38,511 nucleotides of DNA from contig CAMDBP010000016.1 in the NCBI GenBank assembly GCA_945889315.1, positions 1-38,511 of the forward strand, in the 5' to 3' direction. The stretch comes from Chitinophaga pinensis (GTDB lineage Bacteria; Bacteroidota; Bacteroidia; NS11-12g; UBA9320). The position numbers and the translations under genes were made by a program. Shown here piece after piece: positions 18,186 through 27,053 of this stretch; positions within the stretch are counted from its first letter, which is position 1, and every line of letters starts with the position of its first letter. Below the pieces are notes generated by a model. The model was given only the letters and a program-made list of their open reading frames with translations, did no database searches and was not told the origin of the DNA.

Positions 18186-18554
18186 ATGATACAACAAGAG
18201 TCAAGATTAAGAGTAGCAGATAACAGTGGAGCTAAAGAAGTACTTTGTATTAGAGTGCTTGGCGGCACCAAAAGAAGATATGCTTCTGTGGGGGATAAAA
18301 TAGTAGTAACTGTAAAGTCTGCTATTCCATCAGGAAATATGAAAAAAGGTACAGTTTCAAAAGCTGTCGTAGTTAGAACTAGAAAAGAATTTAGACGTGC
18401 AGATGGCTCGTACATAAGGTTTGATGATAATTCATGTGTGCTTTTAAACGCCGCAGATGAGCCACGTGCTACACGTATTTTTGGCCCGGTGGCTAGAGAG
18501 CTTCGTGATCGAAAGTTTATGAAAATAGTATCTTTAGCACCAGAAGTATTATAA
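18186..18554 (+). CDS. rplN: 50S ribosomal protein L14
   Basis: Intersubunit-bridge protein and the docking site for RsfS. It has 122 residues: [19 protein letters not shown] at the start, [15 protein letters not shown] and [11 protein letters not shown], all as in the family. Confidence 0.99.
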   Translation: MIQQESRLRVADNSGAKEVLCIRVLGGTKRRYASVGDKIVVTVKSAIPSGNMKKGTVSKAVVVRTRKEFRRADGSYIRFDDNSCVLLNAADEPRATRIFGPVARELRDRKFMKIVSLAPEVL

Positions 18555-18557
18555 GTT

Positions 18558-18896
18558 ATGAAACGTAAATTTAACAAAATACCTAAATTACACGTACGTA
18601 AAGGTGACACTGTGAAGGTTTTATCAGGTGATGATAAAAATAAGACAGGTGAAATTAAAGTAATTAACCTTCAAGAAGGTACTGCAATAGTTGATGGTGT
18701 AAATATGGTTACCAAGCATAGGAAACCAGATGCCGAAAATCCAAATGGTTCAATTGTGAAATTAGAAGCCGCTATTCGTGTTAGTAAATTACAATTGGTA
18801 GTAGGAGGAAAAACAACGCGTGTTGGCAAGAAGAGAAATGAAGAGGGAAAGCTTCAACGATATTCAAAAAAGACAGGGGATTTTATAAAAAATTAG
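18558..18896 (+). CDS. rplX: 50S ribosomal protein L24
   Basis: Assembly initiator protein with a KOW motif ([20 protein letters not shown]). It has 112 residues; the usual zinc-ribbon-like C-terminal cysteines are absent, replaced by [20 protein letters not shown]. Confidence 0.98.
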   Translation: MKRKFNKIPKLHVRKGDTVKVLSGDDKNKTGEIKVINLQEGTAIVDGVNMVTKHRKPDAENPNGSIVKLEAAIRVSKLQLVVGGKTTRVGKKRNEEGKLQRYSKKTGDFIKN

Positions 18897-18897
18897 A

Positions 18898-19443
18898 ATG
18901 AAACCAAGATTAAGAGAAAAATTCGAAAGCGAATTAGTAGCAAAGCTCAAAGAGAAGCATAGCTACAAAAACGTAATGCAAATACCAAGACTCACTAAGA
19001 TTTGTTTAAATCAAGGTATAGGCGCCGGTGTTGCAGATAAGAAATTGGTGGATAACGCGGTAGATGAAATGTCAATTATAGCTGGTCAAAAAGCTGTACC
19101 TACAATGTCTAAAAAAGCAATCTCTAATTTCAAACTTAGAGAAGAGATGGCCATAGGATGTAGAGTAACCTTACGAGGAGATCGCATGTATGAGTTTTTG
19201 GATAGATTTGTTTCTATTTCCCTTCCACGTGTAAGAGATTTTAGGGGTATTAGCGACAAAGGTTTTGATGGAAGAGGTAATTACTCATTAGGTGTTACTG
19301 AGCAAATAATCTTTCCTGAGATTGATATAGACAAAGTATCAAAATTGAATGGTATGGATATCACTTTCGTTACAACAGCGAAAACAGATGTTGAGTGCCA
19401 TAGTTTATTAACAGAATTAGGATTACCATTCACAAAGAATTAA
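18898..19443 (+). CDS. rplE: 50S ribosomal protein L5
   Basis: Binds 5S rRNA with L18 in the central protuberance. It has 181 residues; [29 protein letters not shown] and [11 protein letters not shown] are typical. Begins 1 nt after rplX. Confidence 0.99.
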   Translation: MKPRLREKFESELVAKLKEKHSYKNVMQIPRLTKICLNQGIGAGVADKKLVDNAVDEMSIIAGQKAVPTMSKKAISNFKLREEMAIGCRVTLRGDRMYEFLDRFVSISLPRVRDFRGISDKGFDGRGNYSLGVTEQIIFPEIDIDKVSKLNGMDITFVTTAKTDVECHSLLTELGLPFTKN

Positions 19444-19449
19444 GATAAA

Positions 19450-19719
19450 ATGGCAAAAGAATCAATGAAAGCGAGACAGCGTAAACGTGAGCATGCGGTA
19501 GCAACCTATGCTGATAAAAGAGCTGCGCTTAAAGAAGCTGGAGATTACGAAGGATTACAAAAATTACCTCGAAATGCATCTCCTACTAGATTGAGAAATA
19601 GATGTTCTGCAACCGGCAGACCCAGAGGATATATGAGAGACTTTGGAATATCAAGGAACGTATTTAGAGAAATGGCTTCTAAGGGCCTAATCCCAGGTGT
19701 AACAAAAGCAAGTTGGTAA
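19450..19719 (+). CDS. rpsN: 30S ribosomal protein S14, zinc-free long form
   Basis: 30S head protein. At 89 residues it is the long C-minus form: the zinc form's CxxC pairs are missing and only one cysteine remains ([13 protein letters not shown]). The end [18 protein letters not shown] is conserved. Confidence 0.98.
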   Translation: MAKESMKARQRKREHAVATYADKRAALKEAGDYEGLQKLPRNASPTRLRNRCSATGRPRGYMRDFGISRNVFREMASKGLIPGVTKASW

Positions 19720-19726
19720 TAAAGAG

Positions 19727-20134
19727 ATGAGTAAAATTACAGATCCAATAGCAGATTATCTTACAAGATTAAGAAACGGTATAAAAGCTAATCATAGAAT
19801 AGTTGATGTTCCTGCTTCCAATCTTAAAAAAGCGATAACTGAAGTACTTTTTGACAAAGGATATATCTTAAACTATAAGTTTGACGACGCGTCTGGTCCT
19901 CAAGGTACTATAAAAATAGCATTAAAGTATCACCCAACAACAAAACTTTCTGCAATAAAAGAGTTGAAGAGAGTAAGCAAGCCAGGGTTGAGACAATATA
20001 GAAGTGCAGAAGAACTTCCAAGAGTATTAAATGGTCTTGGTATCGCAATTGTTTCTACTTCAAATGGTGTTATGACAGACAAAGAAGCAAGAGTGCAAAA
20101 CGTAGGTGGTGAAGTATTATGCTTCGTGTCCTAA
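19727..20134 (+). CDS. rpsH: 30S ribosomal protein S8
   Basis: Central-domain 16S-binding protein; in E. coli it represses the spc operon by binding rplE mRNA. It has 135 residues with [16 protein letters not shown] and the [12 protein letters not shown] motif near the end. rplF follows after 27 nt. Confidence 0.98.
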   Translation: MSKITDPIADYLTRLRNGIKANHRIVDVPASNLKKAITEVLFDKGYILNYKFDDASGPQGTIKIALKYHPTTKLSAIKELKRVSKPGLRQYRSAEELPRVLNGLGIAIVSTSNGVMTDKEARVQNVGGEVLCFVS

Positions 20135-20161
20135 AGTAAAGTATAAATAGAAAGAAGAAAG

Positions 20162-20710
20162 ATGTCACGTATAGGAAAAAACCCAATAGCAATACCAGCC
20201 GGAGTCCAAGTAACTGTAGACAATGGAGTAGTTACTGCAAAAGGACCTAAAGGGGTGCTAACTCAGAATTACGAGTTGGTTAATGTTGAGGTAGAGGAGG
20301 GTAATGTTGTCGTAAGTAGAAACGGTGAAAGCAAGGAAGAAAAGTCTAAGCACGGATTGTATCGCTCTCTTATAAGCAATGTTATTGAAGGCGTTAGCAA
20401 TGGTTTTAAAACAACACAAGAATTAGTAGGTGTAGGTTATAGAGCAACTGTTGAAGGTCAGTTATTAGAGTTAAATTTGGGTTATTCGCATACCATTTTC
20501 ATGCAAATACCGGATGAAGTAAGTGTAATTGCCGAAGCGGTAAAAGGTAAACCACCAGTGGTTATTTTTGAAAGTATGGACAAGCAGCTTGTTGGACAGG
20601 TTGCGGCCAAATTAAGAAGCTTTAGACCACCTGAGCCTTATAAAGGTAAGGGTATCAAGTTTGCTGGTGAGGTTCTAAGAAGAAAAGCAGGTAAAACATC
20701 ATCTAAATAG
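20162..20710 (+). CDS. rplF: 50S ribosomal protein L6
   Basis: Sits near the sarcin-ricin loop and factor-binding site. It has 182 residues: [15 protein letters not shown] at the start, the VGVGYRA turn, and [11 protein letters not shown] near the end. Confidence 0.99.
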   Translation: MSRIGKNPIAIPAGVQVTVDNGVVTAKGPKGVLTQNYELVNVEVEEGNVVVSRNGESKEEKSKHGLYRSLISNVIEGVSNGFKTTQELVGVGYRATVEGQLLELNLGYSHTIFMQIPDEVSVIAEAVKGKPPVVIFESMDKQLVGQVAAKLRSFRPPEPYKGKGIKFAGEVLRRKAGKTSSK

Positions 20711-20724
20711 TAAAGGCAATCATT

Positions 20725-21069
20725 ATGATTAAGAATAAGGCATTAAGAAGAGCAAAAATAAAAAGTAGAATCAGAAGTAAGGTGAAAGGCACGGCCGAGT
20801 TACCGAGACTTTGTGTATTCAGAAGCAATAAAGCAATCTATGCTCAAATAATAGATGACACTAAAGGCGCAACTATATTAGCAAGTTCTTCACAAGGATT
20901 AGATAAAGGTCCTAAAACGGAGGTGGCAAAGTTAGTTGGTAAAGCACTTGCTGAAAAGGCAGTAGCTAATGGTATTACGAGTGTAAAGTTTGACAGAAAC
21001 GGGTATTTATACCATGGTAGAGTCAAAAATTTAGCAGAAGGAGCAAGAGAAGGCGGGTTAATTTTTTAA
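20725..21069 (+). CDS. rplR: 50S ribosomal protein L18
   Basis: 5S rRNA-binding protein of the central protuberance. It has 114 residues, with [20 protein letters not shown] and [25 protein letters not shown]. Confidence 0.98.
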   Translation: MIKNKALRRAKIKSRIRSKVKGTAELPRLCVFRSNKAIYAQIIDDTKGATILASSSQGLDKGPKTEVAKLVGKALAEKAVANGITSVKFDRNGYLYHGRVKNLAEGAREGGLIF

Positions 21070-21072
21070 GAA

Positions 21073-21591
21073 ATGGCAACACAGACATTAAAACAAGTAA
21101 AAACAACTGACTTAGAACTTAAGGAAACAGTTGTTAAAATAAACCGGGTAGCCAAAGTTACTAAAGGTGGTAGAACATTCAGCTTCAATGCTATTGTAGT
21201 AGTTGGAGATGGTAATGGTATTGTTGGTCACGGTCTTGGTAAAGCAGGGGAGGTTATTGATGCTATTCAAAAAGGTATAGAAGATGCTAAAAAGAATTTG
21301 ATAAAAGTTCCTATAATTAATAGCTCTATACCACATGAACAGTACGGTAAATACTCAGGTGGTTTTGTTTTTATGAAACCAGCTGCTCATGGTACCGGTG
21401 TAATTGCTGGTGGTGCGATGCGTGCGGTTTTTGAAAGTGCGGGTGTACATGATGTATTAGCCAAGTCTAAGGGTTCTTCAAATCCACACAATGTGGTCAA
21501 AGCAACTATCGACGCATTGTCAAAATTACGCGATGCTTACACGGTAGCAGAACAACGAGGAGTAAGCTTGAATAAAGTATTTAACGGATAA
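21073..21591 (+). CDS. rpsE: 30S ribosomal protein S5
   Basis: Fidelity protein at the mRNA entry side. It has 172 residues with [27 protein letters not shown] and the [12 protein letters not shown] motif; the N-terminal loop known for spectinomycin resistance changes looks ordinary. Confidence 0.99.
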   Translation: MATQTLKQVKTTDLELKETVVKINRVAKVTKGGRTFSFNAIVVVGDGNGIVGHGLGKAGEVIDAIQKGIEDAKKNLIKVPIINSSIPHEQYGKYSGGFVFMKPAAHGTGVIAGGAMRAVFESAGVHDVLAKSKGSSNPHNVVKATIDALSKLRDAYTVAEQRGVSLNKVFNG

Positions 21592-21598
21592 TATTGAT

Positions 21599-21778
21599 AT
21601 GGGAAAGGTAAAGATAACTCAGGTAAAAAGTGCAATAAGAAGACCTGCTGATCAGAAAAGAACTCTGATTGCACTTGGAATTAAAAAGTTAAATAAGACG
21701 AGAGAAATGGAGGATTCGCCATCAGTAATGGGGATGATTCGTAAGGTTGAGCATTTACTTAAAGTAGAAAAAGCGTAA
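21599..21778 (+). CDS. rpmD: 50S ribosomal protein L30
   Basis: Small 50S protein, too short for the ORF track. ATG 21599 to TAA 21778 gives 59 residues beginning MGKVKITQVKSAIRRP, then DQKRTLIALGIKKLNKT and VMGMIRKVEHLLKVE, the classic bacterial L30 pattern. It fills the gap between rpsE and rplO. Confidence 0.97.
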   Translation: MGKVKITQVKSAIRRPADQKRTLIALGIKKLNKTREMEDSPSVMGMIRKVEHLLKVEKA

Positions 21779-21780
21779 TT

Positions 21781-22227
21781 ATGGATTTACATAGCTTGAA
21801 GCCGGCAGAAGGTTCGGTAAAAAACGGTAAAAGAATAGCAAGAGGTCAGGGTTCTGGTAGAGGTGGAACTTCTACTAAAGGACATAAAGGGGCTCAATCT
21901 AGAACAGGATATAGCAGATCTGCTGGTTTTGAAGGTGGACAAATGCCACTTCAAAGACGTGTACCTAAGTTTGGTTTTAAAAACCCTACGAGAGTGGAGT
22001 ACGTTGGGATTAACCTAGATAGATTACAAGAGTTTGTTGATAAAACTAAAGCAACAGACGTAACTACAGCTGGTCTAATTGAAGCGAATTTTATTAAGAA
22101 AACGGAGATTGTTAAAATCTTAGGTAGAGGAGAGTTGACTAGTAAAGTGAATGTTAAAGTAAACGCATTTACCAAAACGGCCAAAGCAGCTATAGAGAAA
22201 GCTGGAGGTTCAGCAGAAACCATCTAA
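21781..22227 (+). CDS. rplO: 50S ribosomal protein L15
   Basis: Late-assembly 50S protein. It has 148 residues with a glycine- and arginine-rich N terminus (RGQGSGRGGTSTKGHKGAQ), GFEGGQMPLQRRVPKFGF and a C-terminal AFTKTAKAAIEKAGG. Confidence 0.99.
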   Translation: MDLHSLKPAEGSVKNGKRIARGQGSGRGGTSTKGHKGAQSRTGYSRSAGFEGGQMPLQRRVPKFGFKNPTRVEYVGINLDRLQEFVDKTKATDVTTAGLIEANFIKKTEIVKILGRGELTSKVNVKVNAFTKTAKAAIEKAGGSAETI

Positions 22228-22234
22228 TATTTTT

Positions 22235-23602
22235 ATGAAGAAATTAATAAGTACGTTAAAAAATATTTACTCTATTGAGGATTTAAGAACACGACTTCTC
22301 AATCTTTTATTACTTTTAGTAGTATACAGGATTGGAACTTTTGTGGTAATCCCAGGTGTAGATCCGCTTATCTTAAGTGATCCTAATTTTTACGGTAATA
22401 ATGAATCCGGAGGATTATTGGGACTTATTAATACATTCTCGGGAGGAGCATTTGATAGAGTGTCTGTATTTGCACTTGGTATTATGCCTTATATCTCGGC
22501 CTCTATTGTAATACAGCTGTTAACCATCGCTGTTCCTTCTTTTCAAAAGATGCAAAAAGAAGGTGAAGATGGCAGAAGAAAAATTAATGCTATTACGCGC
22601 TATCTTACAATCGCCATTACTGCGGTTCAGGGTCTAGCATACCTTATCAACCTAAAATCTCCAAGCGGAAAGCCACTTGCACTTATGTCTGAAACAACAG
22701 GTGCTTTGGGTTGGACTACGTTCTTAATTGTAGGTACTATGATTTTGATAGCAGGTACTATGTTTACAATGTGGTTAGGTGAACGTATTACTGATAGAGG
22801 TGTAGGTAACGGTATTTCCATTATAATTATGGTAGGTATCATAGCAAGACTTCCAGCATCACTTCTAGCAGAAGTTGTTGATCGTTTTCAGGGCAGTCAG
22901 TTAATGCTTCTTATTGTTGAGATAGTCATTTGGGTACTCGTAATATTAGCGGTTATAGCGTTAGTTCAGGCGACTAGAAGAATACCTGTACAATATGCTA
23001 AGAGAATAGTTGGCAATCGTCAAATGGGAGGTGTTAGACAATATTTGCCACTCAAAGTAAATGCTGCTGGTGTTATGCCTATAATTTTTGCTCAAGCACT
23101 TATGTTCTTACCAGCGACTGCTACACAGGTTTCATGGTTTCAAGATTCGGGTTTTTTAAATGGTTTGTCAAATCCATATGGATGGGGCTACAATACCTTG
23201 TTCTTTACACTAATTGTGTTGTTTACATATTTCTACACAGCGATTACAATTAATCCAAATCAAATTGCAGAAGATTTAAAAAGAAACGGTGGTTTTATTC
23301 CGGGAGTAAAACCTGGAAAGAAGACAGCAAATTTTATAGGTGCCGTAATGTCACGCATTACCTTGCCAGGATCTGTTTTTCTTGGTTTCGTGGCAATATT
23401 TCCCGTGTTTGCAATTATGATCGGAGTGAACGATCAGTTTGCACAGTTTTATGGAGGTACATCATTGCTTATTATGGTAGGTGTAGTTCTAGATACATTA
23501 CAACAAGTTGAACAATATTTAATCATGAGACATTACGATGGACTTATGAAAACAGGTAAAATTAAAGGTAGGTCATCAGTAGGAGGAGCTATCACAGGAT
23601 AA
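22235..23602 (+). CDS. secY: Protein translocase channel subunit SecY
   Basis: Pore of the SecYEG inner-membrane channel. It has 455 residues and about ten membrane segments. Landmarks: the N-terminal IPGVDPL, ALGIMPYISASIVIQLL, GERITDRGVGNGISIIIMVG, the cytosolic RRIPVQYAKR loop, PLKVNAAGVMPIIFAQAL, and FIPGVKPGK before the last segments. adk and map, which often follow secY, are absent. Confidence 0.99.
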   Translation: MKKLISTLKNIYSIEDLRTRLLNLLLLLVVYRIGTFVVIPGVDPLILSDPNFYGNNESGGLLGLINTFSGGAFDRVSVFALGIMPYISASIVIQLLTIAVPSFQKMQKEGEDGRRKINAITRYLTIAITAVQGLAYLINLKSPSGKPLALMSETTGALGWTTFLIVGTMILIAGTMFTMWLGERITDRGVGNGISIIIMVGIIARLPASLLAEVVDRFQGSQLMLLIVEIVIWVLVILAVIALVQATRRIPVQYAKRIVGNRQMGGVRQYLPLKVNAAGVMPIIFAQALMFLPATATQVSWFQDSGFLNGLSNPYGWGYNTLFFTLIVLFTYFYTAITINPNQIAEDLKRNGGFIPGVKPGKKTANFIGAVMSRITLPGSVFLGFVAIFPVFAIMIGVNDQFAQFYGGTSLLIMVGVVLDTLQQVEQYLIMRHYDGLMKTGKIKGRSSVGGAITG

Positions 23603-23634
23603 TTTTGCGTAAGAAGAGAAAAACATTAATTTTG
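23603..23634 (+). promoter_or_regulatory. Internal promoter before infA
   Basis: TTTTG (23603-23607), a 19-nt spacer and TAATTTTG (23627-23634) form a full promoter in the 46-nt secY-infA gap. The upstream element overlaps a second copy of TAATTTTG (23600-23607). The start would be near 23639, about 10 nt before the infA ATG. Confidence 0.75.
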
Positions 23635-23648
23635 CAGCCCTTTTAAAA

Positions 23649-23867
23649 ATGGCAAAACAGCAAGCAATAAAACAAGATGGTATCATCACAGAAGCGTTAT
23701 CCAACGCAATGTTTCGTGTAAAGTTGCAAAACGGACACGAGATAGTGGCAACCATCAGCGGAAAGATGAGGATGTATTATATCCGGATTCTACCAGGAGA
23801 TAAAGTGCAAGTTGAAATGTCGCCGTATGATTTAACCAGAGGCAGAATTAGTTATAGATATAAATAA
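23649..23867 (+). CDS. infA: Translation initiation factor IF-1
   Basis: OB-fold factor that binds the 30S A site during initiation. It has 72 residues, with [39 protein letters not shown] and [18 protein letters not shown]. It heads the last block (infA-rpmJ-rpsM-rpsK-rpsD-rpoA-rplQ) and has its own promoter. Confidence 0.99.
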   Translation: MAKQQAIKQDGIITEALSNAMFRVKLQNGHEIVATISGKMRMYYIRILPGDKVQVEMSPYDLTRGRISYRYK

Positions 23868-23871
23868 CAGA

Positions 23872-23988
23872 ATGAAAGTTAGAACATCAGTTAAAAAAAG
23901 ATCAAGCGATTGCAAGATCGTAAGACGCAAGGGACGTATCTACGTCATCAATAAGAAAAATCCAAGATTTAAGCAAAGACAAGGATAA
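23872..23988 (+). CDS. rpmJ: 50S ribosomal protein L36, zinc-free form
   Basis: Missed by the ORF track because it has only 38 residues ([20 protein letters not shown] through NPRFKQRQG). The zinc form has C-x2-C, a third Cys and a His. Here the first Cys is Ser, the third is Asn (YVIN) and the His is Phe (RFKQRQG), so only one ligand remains and zinc cannot be bound in the usual way. Confidence 0.96.
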   Translation: MKVRTSVKKRSSDCKIVRRKGRIYVINKKNPRFKQRQG

Positions 23989-23990
23989 TA

Positions 23991-24368
23991 ATGGCACGTA
24001 TAGCAGGCATAGATTTACCAAAAGGTAAAAGAGGTGTAATAGGTTTAACCTACATACACGGTATAGGTAGCAGTAGAGCTTCTTATATACTTAAATCAGC
24101 GAATGTAAGCGAAGATAAAAAAGTTCAGGATTGGTCAGATTCTGATATCGCAGGTATTCGTGAGTTAATTGGTCAGGAGTTCAAAGTAGAAGGTGAACTT
24201 AGATCAGAAGTACAAACTAACATCAAGCGTCTAATGGATATTGGATGCTATAGAGGACTGAGACATCGTAAAGGCTTGCCATTAAGAGGTCAAAGAACTA
24301 AAAATAACGCTCGTACACGTAAGGGTAAGAAAAAAACAATGGCTAATAAGAAAAAAGCTCCTAAATAA
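23991..24368 (+). CDS. rpsM: 30S ribosomal protein S13
   Basis: 30S head protein bridging to L5 and touching the P-site tRNA through its tail. It has 125 residues; [14 protein letters not shown], the helix-hairpin-helix GIGSSRA, and the [14 protein letters not shown] tail are typical. Confidence 0.99.
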   Translation: MARIAGIDLPKGKRGVIGLTYIHGIGSSRASYILKSANVSEDKKVQDWSDSDIAGIRELIGQEFKVEGELRSEVQTNIKRLMDIGCYRGLRHRKGLPLRGQRTKNNARTRKGKKKTMANKKKAPK

Positions 24369-24375
24369 TTAGAAC

Positions 24376-24765
24376 ATGGCAGGAAGTAAAAAAACAGTTA
24401 AAAAAAGAAAGGTTATAATAGATGCAAATGGTTTTGCATTTATCAAATCTACATTTAACAATGTTATTATCTCAATAACCAACAGTCAAGGTCAAATTAT
24501 ATCTTGGAGTAGTGCAGGTAAAATGGGTTTCAGAGGCTCTAAAAAGAACACTCCTTATGCAGCTCAAGTTGCAGCTCAAGATTGTGCTAAGGTTGCAGTT
24601 GATTTAGGTCTTAAAAAAGTAGAGGTTATGGTAAAAGGTCCTGGAGCTGGTAGAGAGTCAGCAATCAGAACATTGAATCAAGCAGGATTAGAAGTGTCTG
24701 CAATAAAAGATATAACTCCACTTCCACACAATGGATGTAGACCACCGAAAAGAAGAAGAGTTTAA
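24376..24765 (+). CDS. rpsK: 30S ribosomal protein S11
   Basis: Platform protein next to the E-site codon. It has 129 residues with [34 protein letters not shown] and the invariant end [13 protein letters not shown], which contains the Asn-Gly that becomes isoaspartate in E. coli. Confidence 0.99.
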   Translation: MAGSKKTVKKRKVIIDANGFAFIKSTFNNVIISITNSQGQIISWSSAGKMGFRGSKKNTPYAAQVAAQDCAKVAVDLGLKKVEVMVKGPGAGRESAIRTLNQAGLEVSAIKDITPLPHNGCRPPKRRRV

Positions 24766-24795
24766 TAATATTCACAAGGATTAAGAAGAATAACA

Positions 24796-25398
24796 ATGGC
24801 AAGATATAGAGGACCCAAAGCGAAAATTGCTCGTAGATTTAAAGAACCAATATTTGGACCATCTAAGGCTCTAGAGAAAAAAAACTATGGACCTGGACAG
24901 CACGGAAATAGCAGACGACGAGGTAAGCAATCAGAATATGCTATTCAGTTAGCTGAAAAACAAAAAGCTAAGTACACCTATGGTGTATTGGAAAAACAGT
25001 TTGCGCTTACTTTTGACAGAGCAGCTCGTAAAAAAGGAATTACTGGAGAAAATCTTCTTAAATTCCTAGAAGCGAGATTAGATAATACGGTTTATAGATT
25101 AGGTATAGCACCCACAAGAAGAAGTGCTCGTCAACTTGTTGGACATAGACACATTCGTGTGAATGGAATCGTAACAAACGTAGCTTCATATCAAATGAAA
25201 CCGGGAGACGTAATTGAAGTAAGAGAAAAATCAAAAAGTCTTGAGCTTATTACAGATTCTTTGGCAGGTAAAAAATCTTTTAGCTGGTTAGAATGGAACG
25301 GTACCGAGTATAAAGGTACTTTCCTTAACTATCCTGAGAGATCAGACATTCCTGAGAATATTAAAGAGCAATTAATAGTAGAACTTTATTCTAAATAA
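24796..25398 (+). CDS. rpsD: 30S ribosomal protein S4, zinc-free form
   Basis: Primary 16S 5'-domain binder; also an mRNA-entry helicase component. It has 200 residues, with NYGPGQHG, an S4 RNA-binding domain ([28 protein letters not shown]) and a normal C terminus. The N-terminal zinc-finger cysteines of the C-plus form are absent. Preceded by 30 nt, one of the larger gaps in the cluster. Confidence 0.99.
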   Translation: MARYRGPKAKIARRFKEPIFGPSKALEKKNYGPGQHGNSRRRGKQSEYAIQLAEKQKAKYTYGVLEKQFALTFDRAARKKGITGENLLKFLEARLDNTVYRLGIAPTRRSARQLVGHRHIRVNGIVTNVASYQMKPGDVIEVREKSKSLELITDSLAGKKSFSWLEWNGTEYKGTFLNYPERSDIPENIKEQLIVELYSK

Positions 25399-25402
25399 TA
25401 AA

Positions 25403-26395
25403 ATGGCGATATTAGACTTTCAACAACCTGATAAGGTTATAATGCACAAAGAAACAGCCAATTATGGGTTGTTTGAGTTTAGCCCTTTGGAAAGGGGATA
25501 TGGTGTAACTGTAGGTAATGCCATGAGAAGAATTTTGCTTTCTTCTTTAGAAGGTTGGGCAATTACTTCTGTTAGAATAATTGGTGTTGATCATGAATTC
25601 TCAACAATTAAAGGTGTTTTAGAAGATGTAACAGAAATTATACTTAATCTAAAGCAAGTAAGATTTAAGAAATTGATTGATTCCAATGAAAGCGAAAAAA
25701 TATTTGTTTCATTAAAAGGAAAAGATGTTTTCAAAGCAGGCGAGGTATCTCGTTATACAAATGCTTTTGAGATCTTAAATCCTGATTTTGTTATCTGTAG
25801 TATGGAGCCTTACGTGAATCTAGAAGTAGAACTCACTGTTGAGAAAGGAAGAGGTTATGTTCCTGCTGATGAAAATATTCAAGAGAATGCTCCGATTGGA
25901 GAAATAGCAATAGATTCTATCTTCACTCCAATCAAAAATGTTAAATATCACGTTGAGGATTTTAGAGTTGAACAAAGAACAGATTACGAGAAGCTTATCT
26001 TTGAAGTGAAAACAGATGGTTCTATTCATCCTGAAGAAGCGTTAAAGGAAGCATCGAAGATAATGATTAGACACCTTGTATTGTTCTCGGATGAAAGCAT
26101 CTTAGAGGATACTCAGGTGCAATCTCAGAAAAATGAAGTTGATGAAAATATGCTTCATATGAGAAAAATACTTAAAACGTCTCTGTCTGATTTAGATCTT
26201 TCTGTAAGAGCATATAACTGTTTAAAAGCTGCAGAAATAAGAACATTAGGTGAATTAGTAAGTTTTCACATCGAAGATTTATTGAAATTCAGAAACTTTG
26301 GTAAAAAATCACTGACTGAATTAGAGGATTTTGTAAAAGAAAAAGGACTTAATTTCGGTATGGATGTAGCGAAGTATAATCTAGAAGACGAATAA
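25403..26395 (+). CDS. rpoA: RNA polymerase subunit alpha
   Basis: Alpha dimer nucleates polymerase assembly, and its C-terminal domain reads upstream promoter elements and activators. It has 330 residues: N-terminal domain about 1-230 ([20 protein letters not shown]), linker, then the C-terminal domain about 250-320 ([33 protein letters not shown]). Both domains are complete. Confidence 0.99.
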   Translation: MAILDFQQPDKVIMHKETANYGLFEFSPLERGYGVTVGNAMRRILLSSLEGWAITSVRIIGVDHEFSTIKGVLEDVTEIILNLKQVRFKKLIDSNESEKIFVSLKGKDVFKAGEVSRYTNAFEILNPDFVICSMEPYVNLEVELTVEKGRGYVPADENIQENAPIGEIAIDSIFTPIKNVKYHVEDFRVEQRTDYEKLIFEVKTDGSIHPEEALKEASKIMIRHLVLFSDESILEDTQVQSQKNEVDENMLHMRKILKTSLSDLDLSVRAYNCLKAAEIRTLGELVSFHIEDLLKFRNFGKKSLTELEDFVKEKGLNFGMDVAKYNLEDE

Positions 26396-26407
26396 TATTA
26401 TAGTACA

Positions 26408-26956
26408 ATGAGGCACGGGAAAAAATTTAACCACTTAGGTAGAAAGAAAGCACACAGAGAAGCTATGCTTAGTAACATGGCGAGCTCATTGCTTACTCAC
26501 AAACGTATATTTACAACTACAGCAAAAGCCAAAGCTTTACGCGTTTATGTAGAGCCACTTATAACGAAGTCTAAAGACAATACAACTCACTCTAGAAGAG
26601 TAGTATTTAGTTATTTACAAAGCAAAGATGTTGTAAATGAACTGTTTACTACAATTGGACCTAAAGTAGCTGAAAGACCTGGGGGATACACTCGTATTCT
26701 GAAAACAGGAAACAGATTAGGTGATAATGCAGATATGTGTATGATGGAGCTAGTAGACTTTAATGAGTCTATGCTAGAAGCAAAATCTGCTAGTGCAAAA
26801 GCCAAAGCAGGTAGTAAACGTACACGTAGAGGAAGTAAGCCTGCAGTGAAAGCAGAGGATGCCACTGAAGTGCAAGAAGTTGAAGCTGTTGTTGAAAATA
26901 CAACAGATGTTAACGAAGGTTCGGACGAAACTGAAGAAGCAAAAGAAGTAGAGTAA
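26408..26956 (+). CDS. rplQ: 50S ribosomal protein L17 with an extended tail
   Basis: Tunnel-exit-side 50S protein. It has 182 residues against 127 in E. coli: the core ([67 protein letters not shown]) ends near residue 120 and is followed by a lysine/arginine-rich stretch ([16 protein letters not shown]) and then an acidic run (about 145-182). Last gene of the supercluster; a terminator follows 27 nt later. Confidence 0.98.
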   Translation: MRHGKKFNHLGRKKAHREAMLSNMASSLLTHKRIFTTTAKAKALRVYVEPLITKSKDNTTHSRRVVFSYLQSKDVVNELFTTIGPKVAERPGGYTRILKTGNRLGDNADMCMMELVDFNESMLEAKSASAKAKAGSKRTRRGSKPAVKAEDATEVQEVEAVVENTTDVNEGSDETEEAKEVE

Positions 26957-26982
26957 CTCTTACGATTTATTAGATACGTAAC

Positions 26983-27014
26983 AAAAGGCTAGCAAATAAT
27001 TGCTAGCCTTTTTT
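26983..27014 (+). terminator. Rho-independent terminator of the ribosomal cluster
   Basis: A 10-bp perfect stem aaggctagca/tgctagcctt (26985-26994 with 27001-27010) with loop aataat, followed by a T-run to 27014. Confidence 0.9.
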
Positions 27015-27017
27015 GCG

Positions 27018-27049
27018 TTGTATGACGTACAAAATTTTCACTATATTCG
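27018..27049 (+). promoter_or_regulatory. Promoter of the T9SS-exported hydrolase gene
   Basis: TATATTCG (27042-27049, one mismatch to TAnnTTTG) has TTG at 27018-27020, 21 nt upstream. The box ends 4 nt before the ATG at 27054, so transcription should start at the start codon. Confidence 0.5.
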
Positions 27050-27053
27050 TAAT

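Noticed and set aside
18050-18610. 186-residue minus-strand ORF across rpsQ, rplN and rplX
   Set aside because: It spans three well-identified ribosomal protein genes and has a composition typical of an antisense shadow.
27000-27053. TTG start of the hydrolase ORF at 27000
   Set aside because: This start lies inside the rplQ terminator stem and before the promoter; ATG 27054 gives a proper signal peptide.
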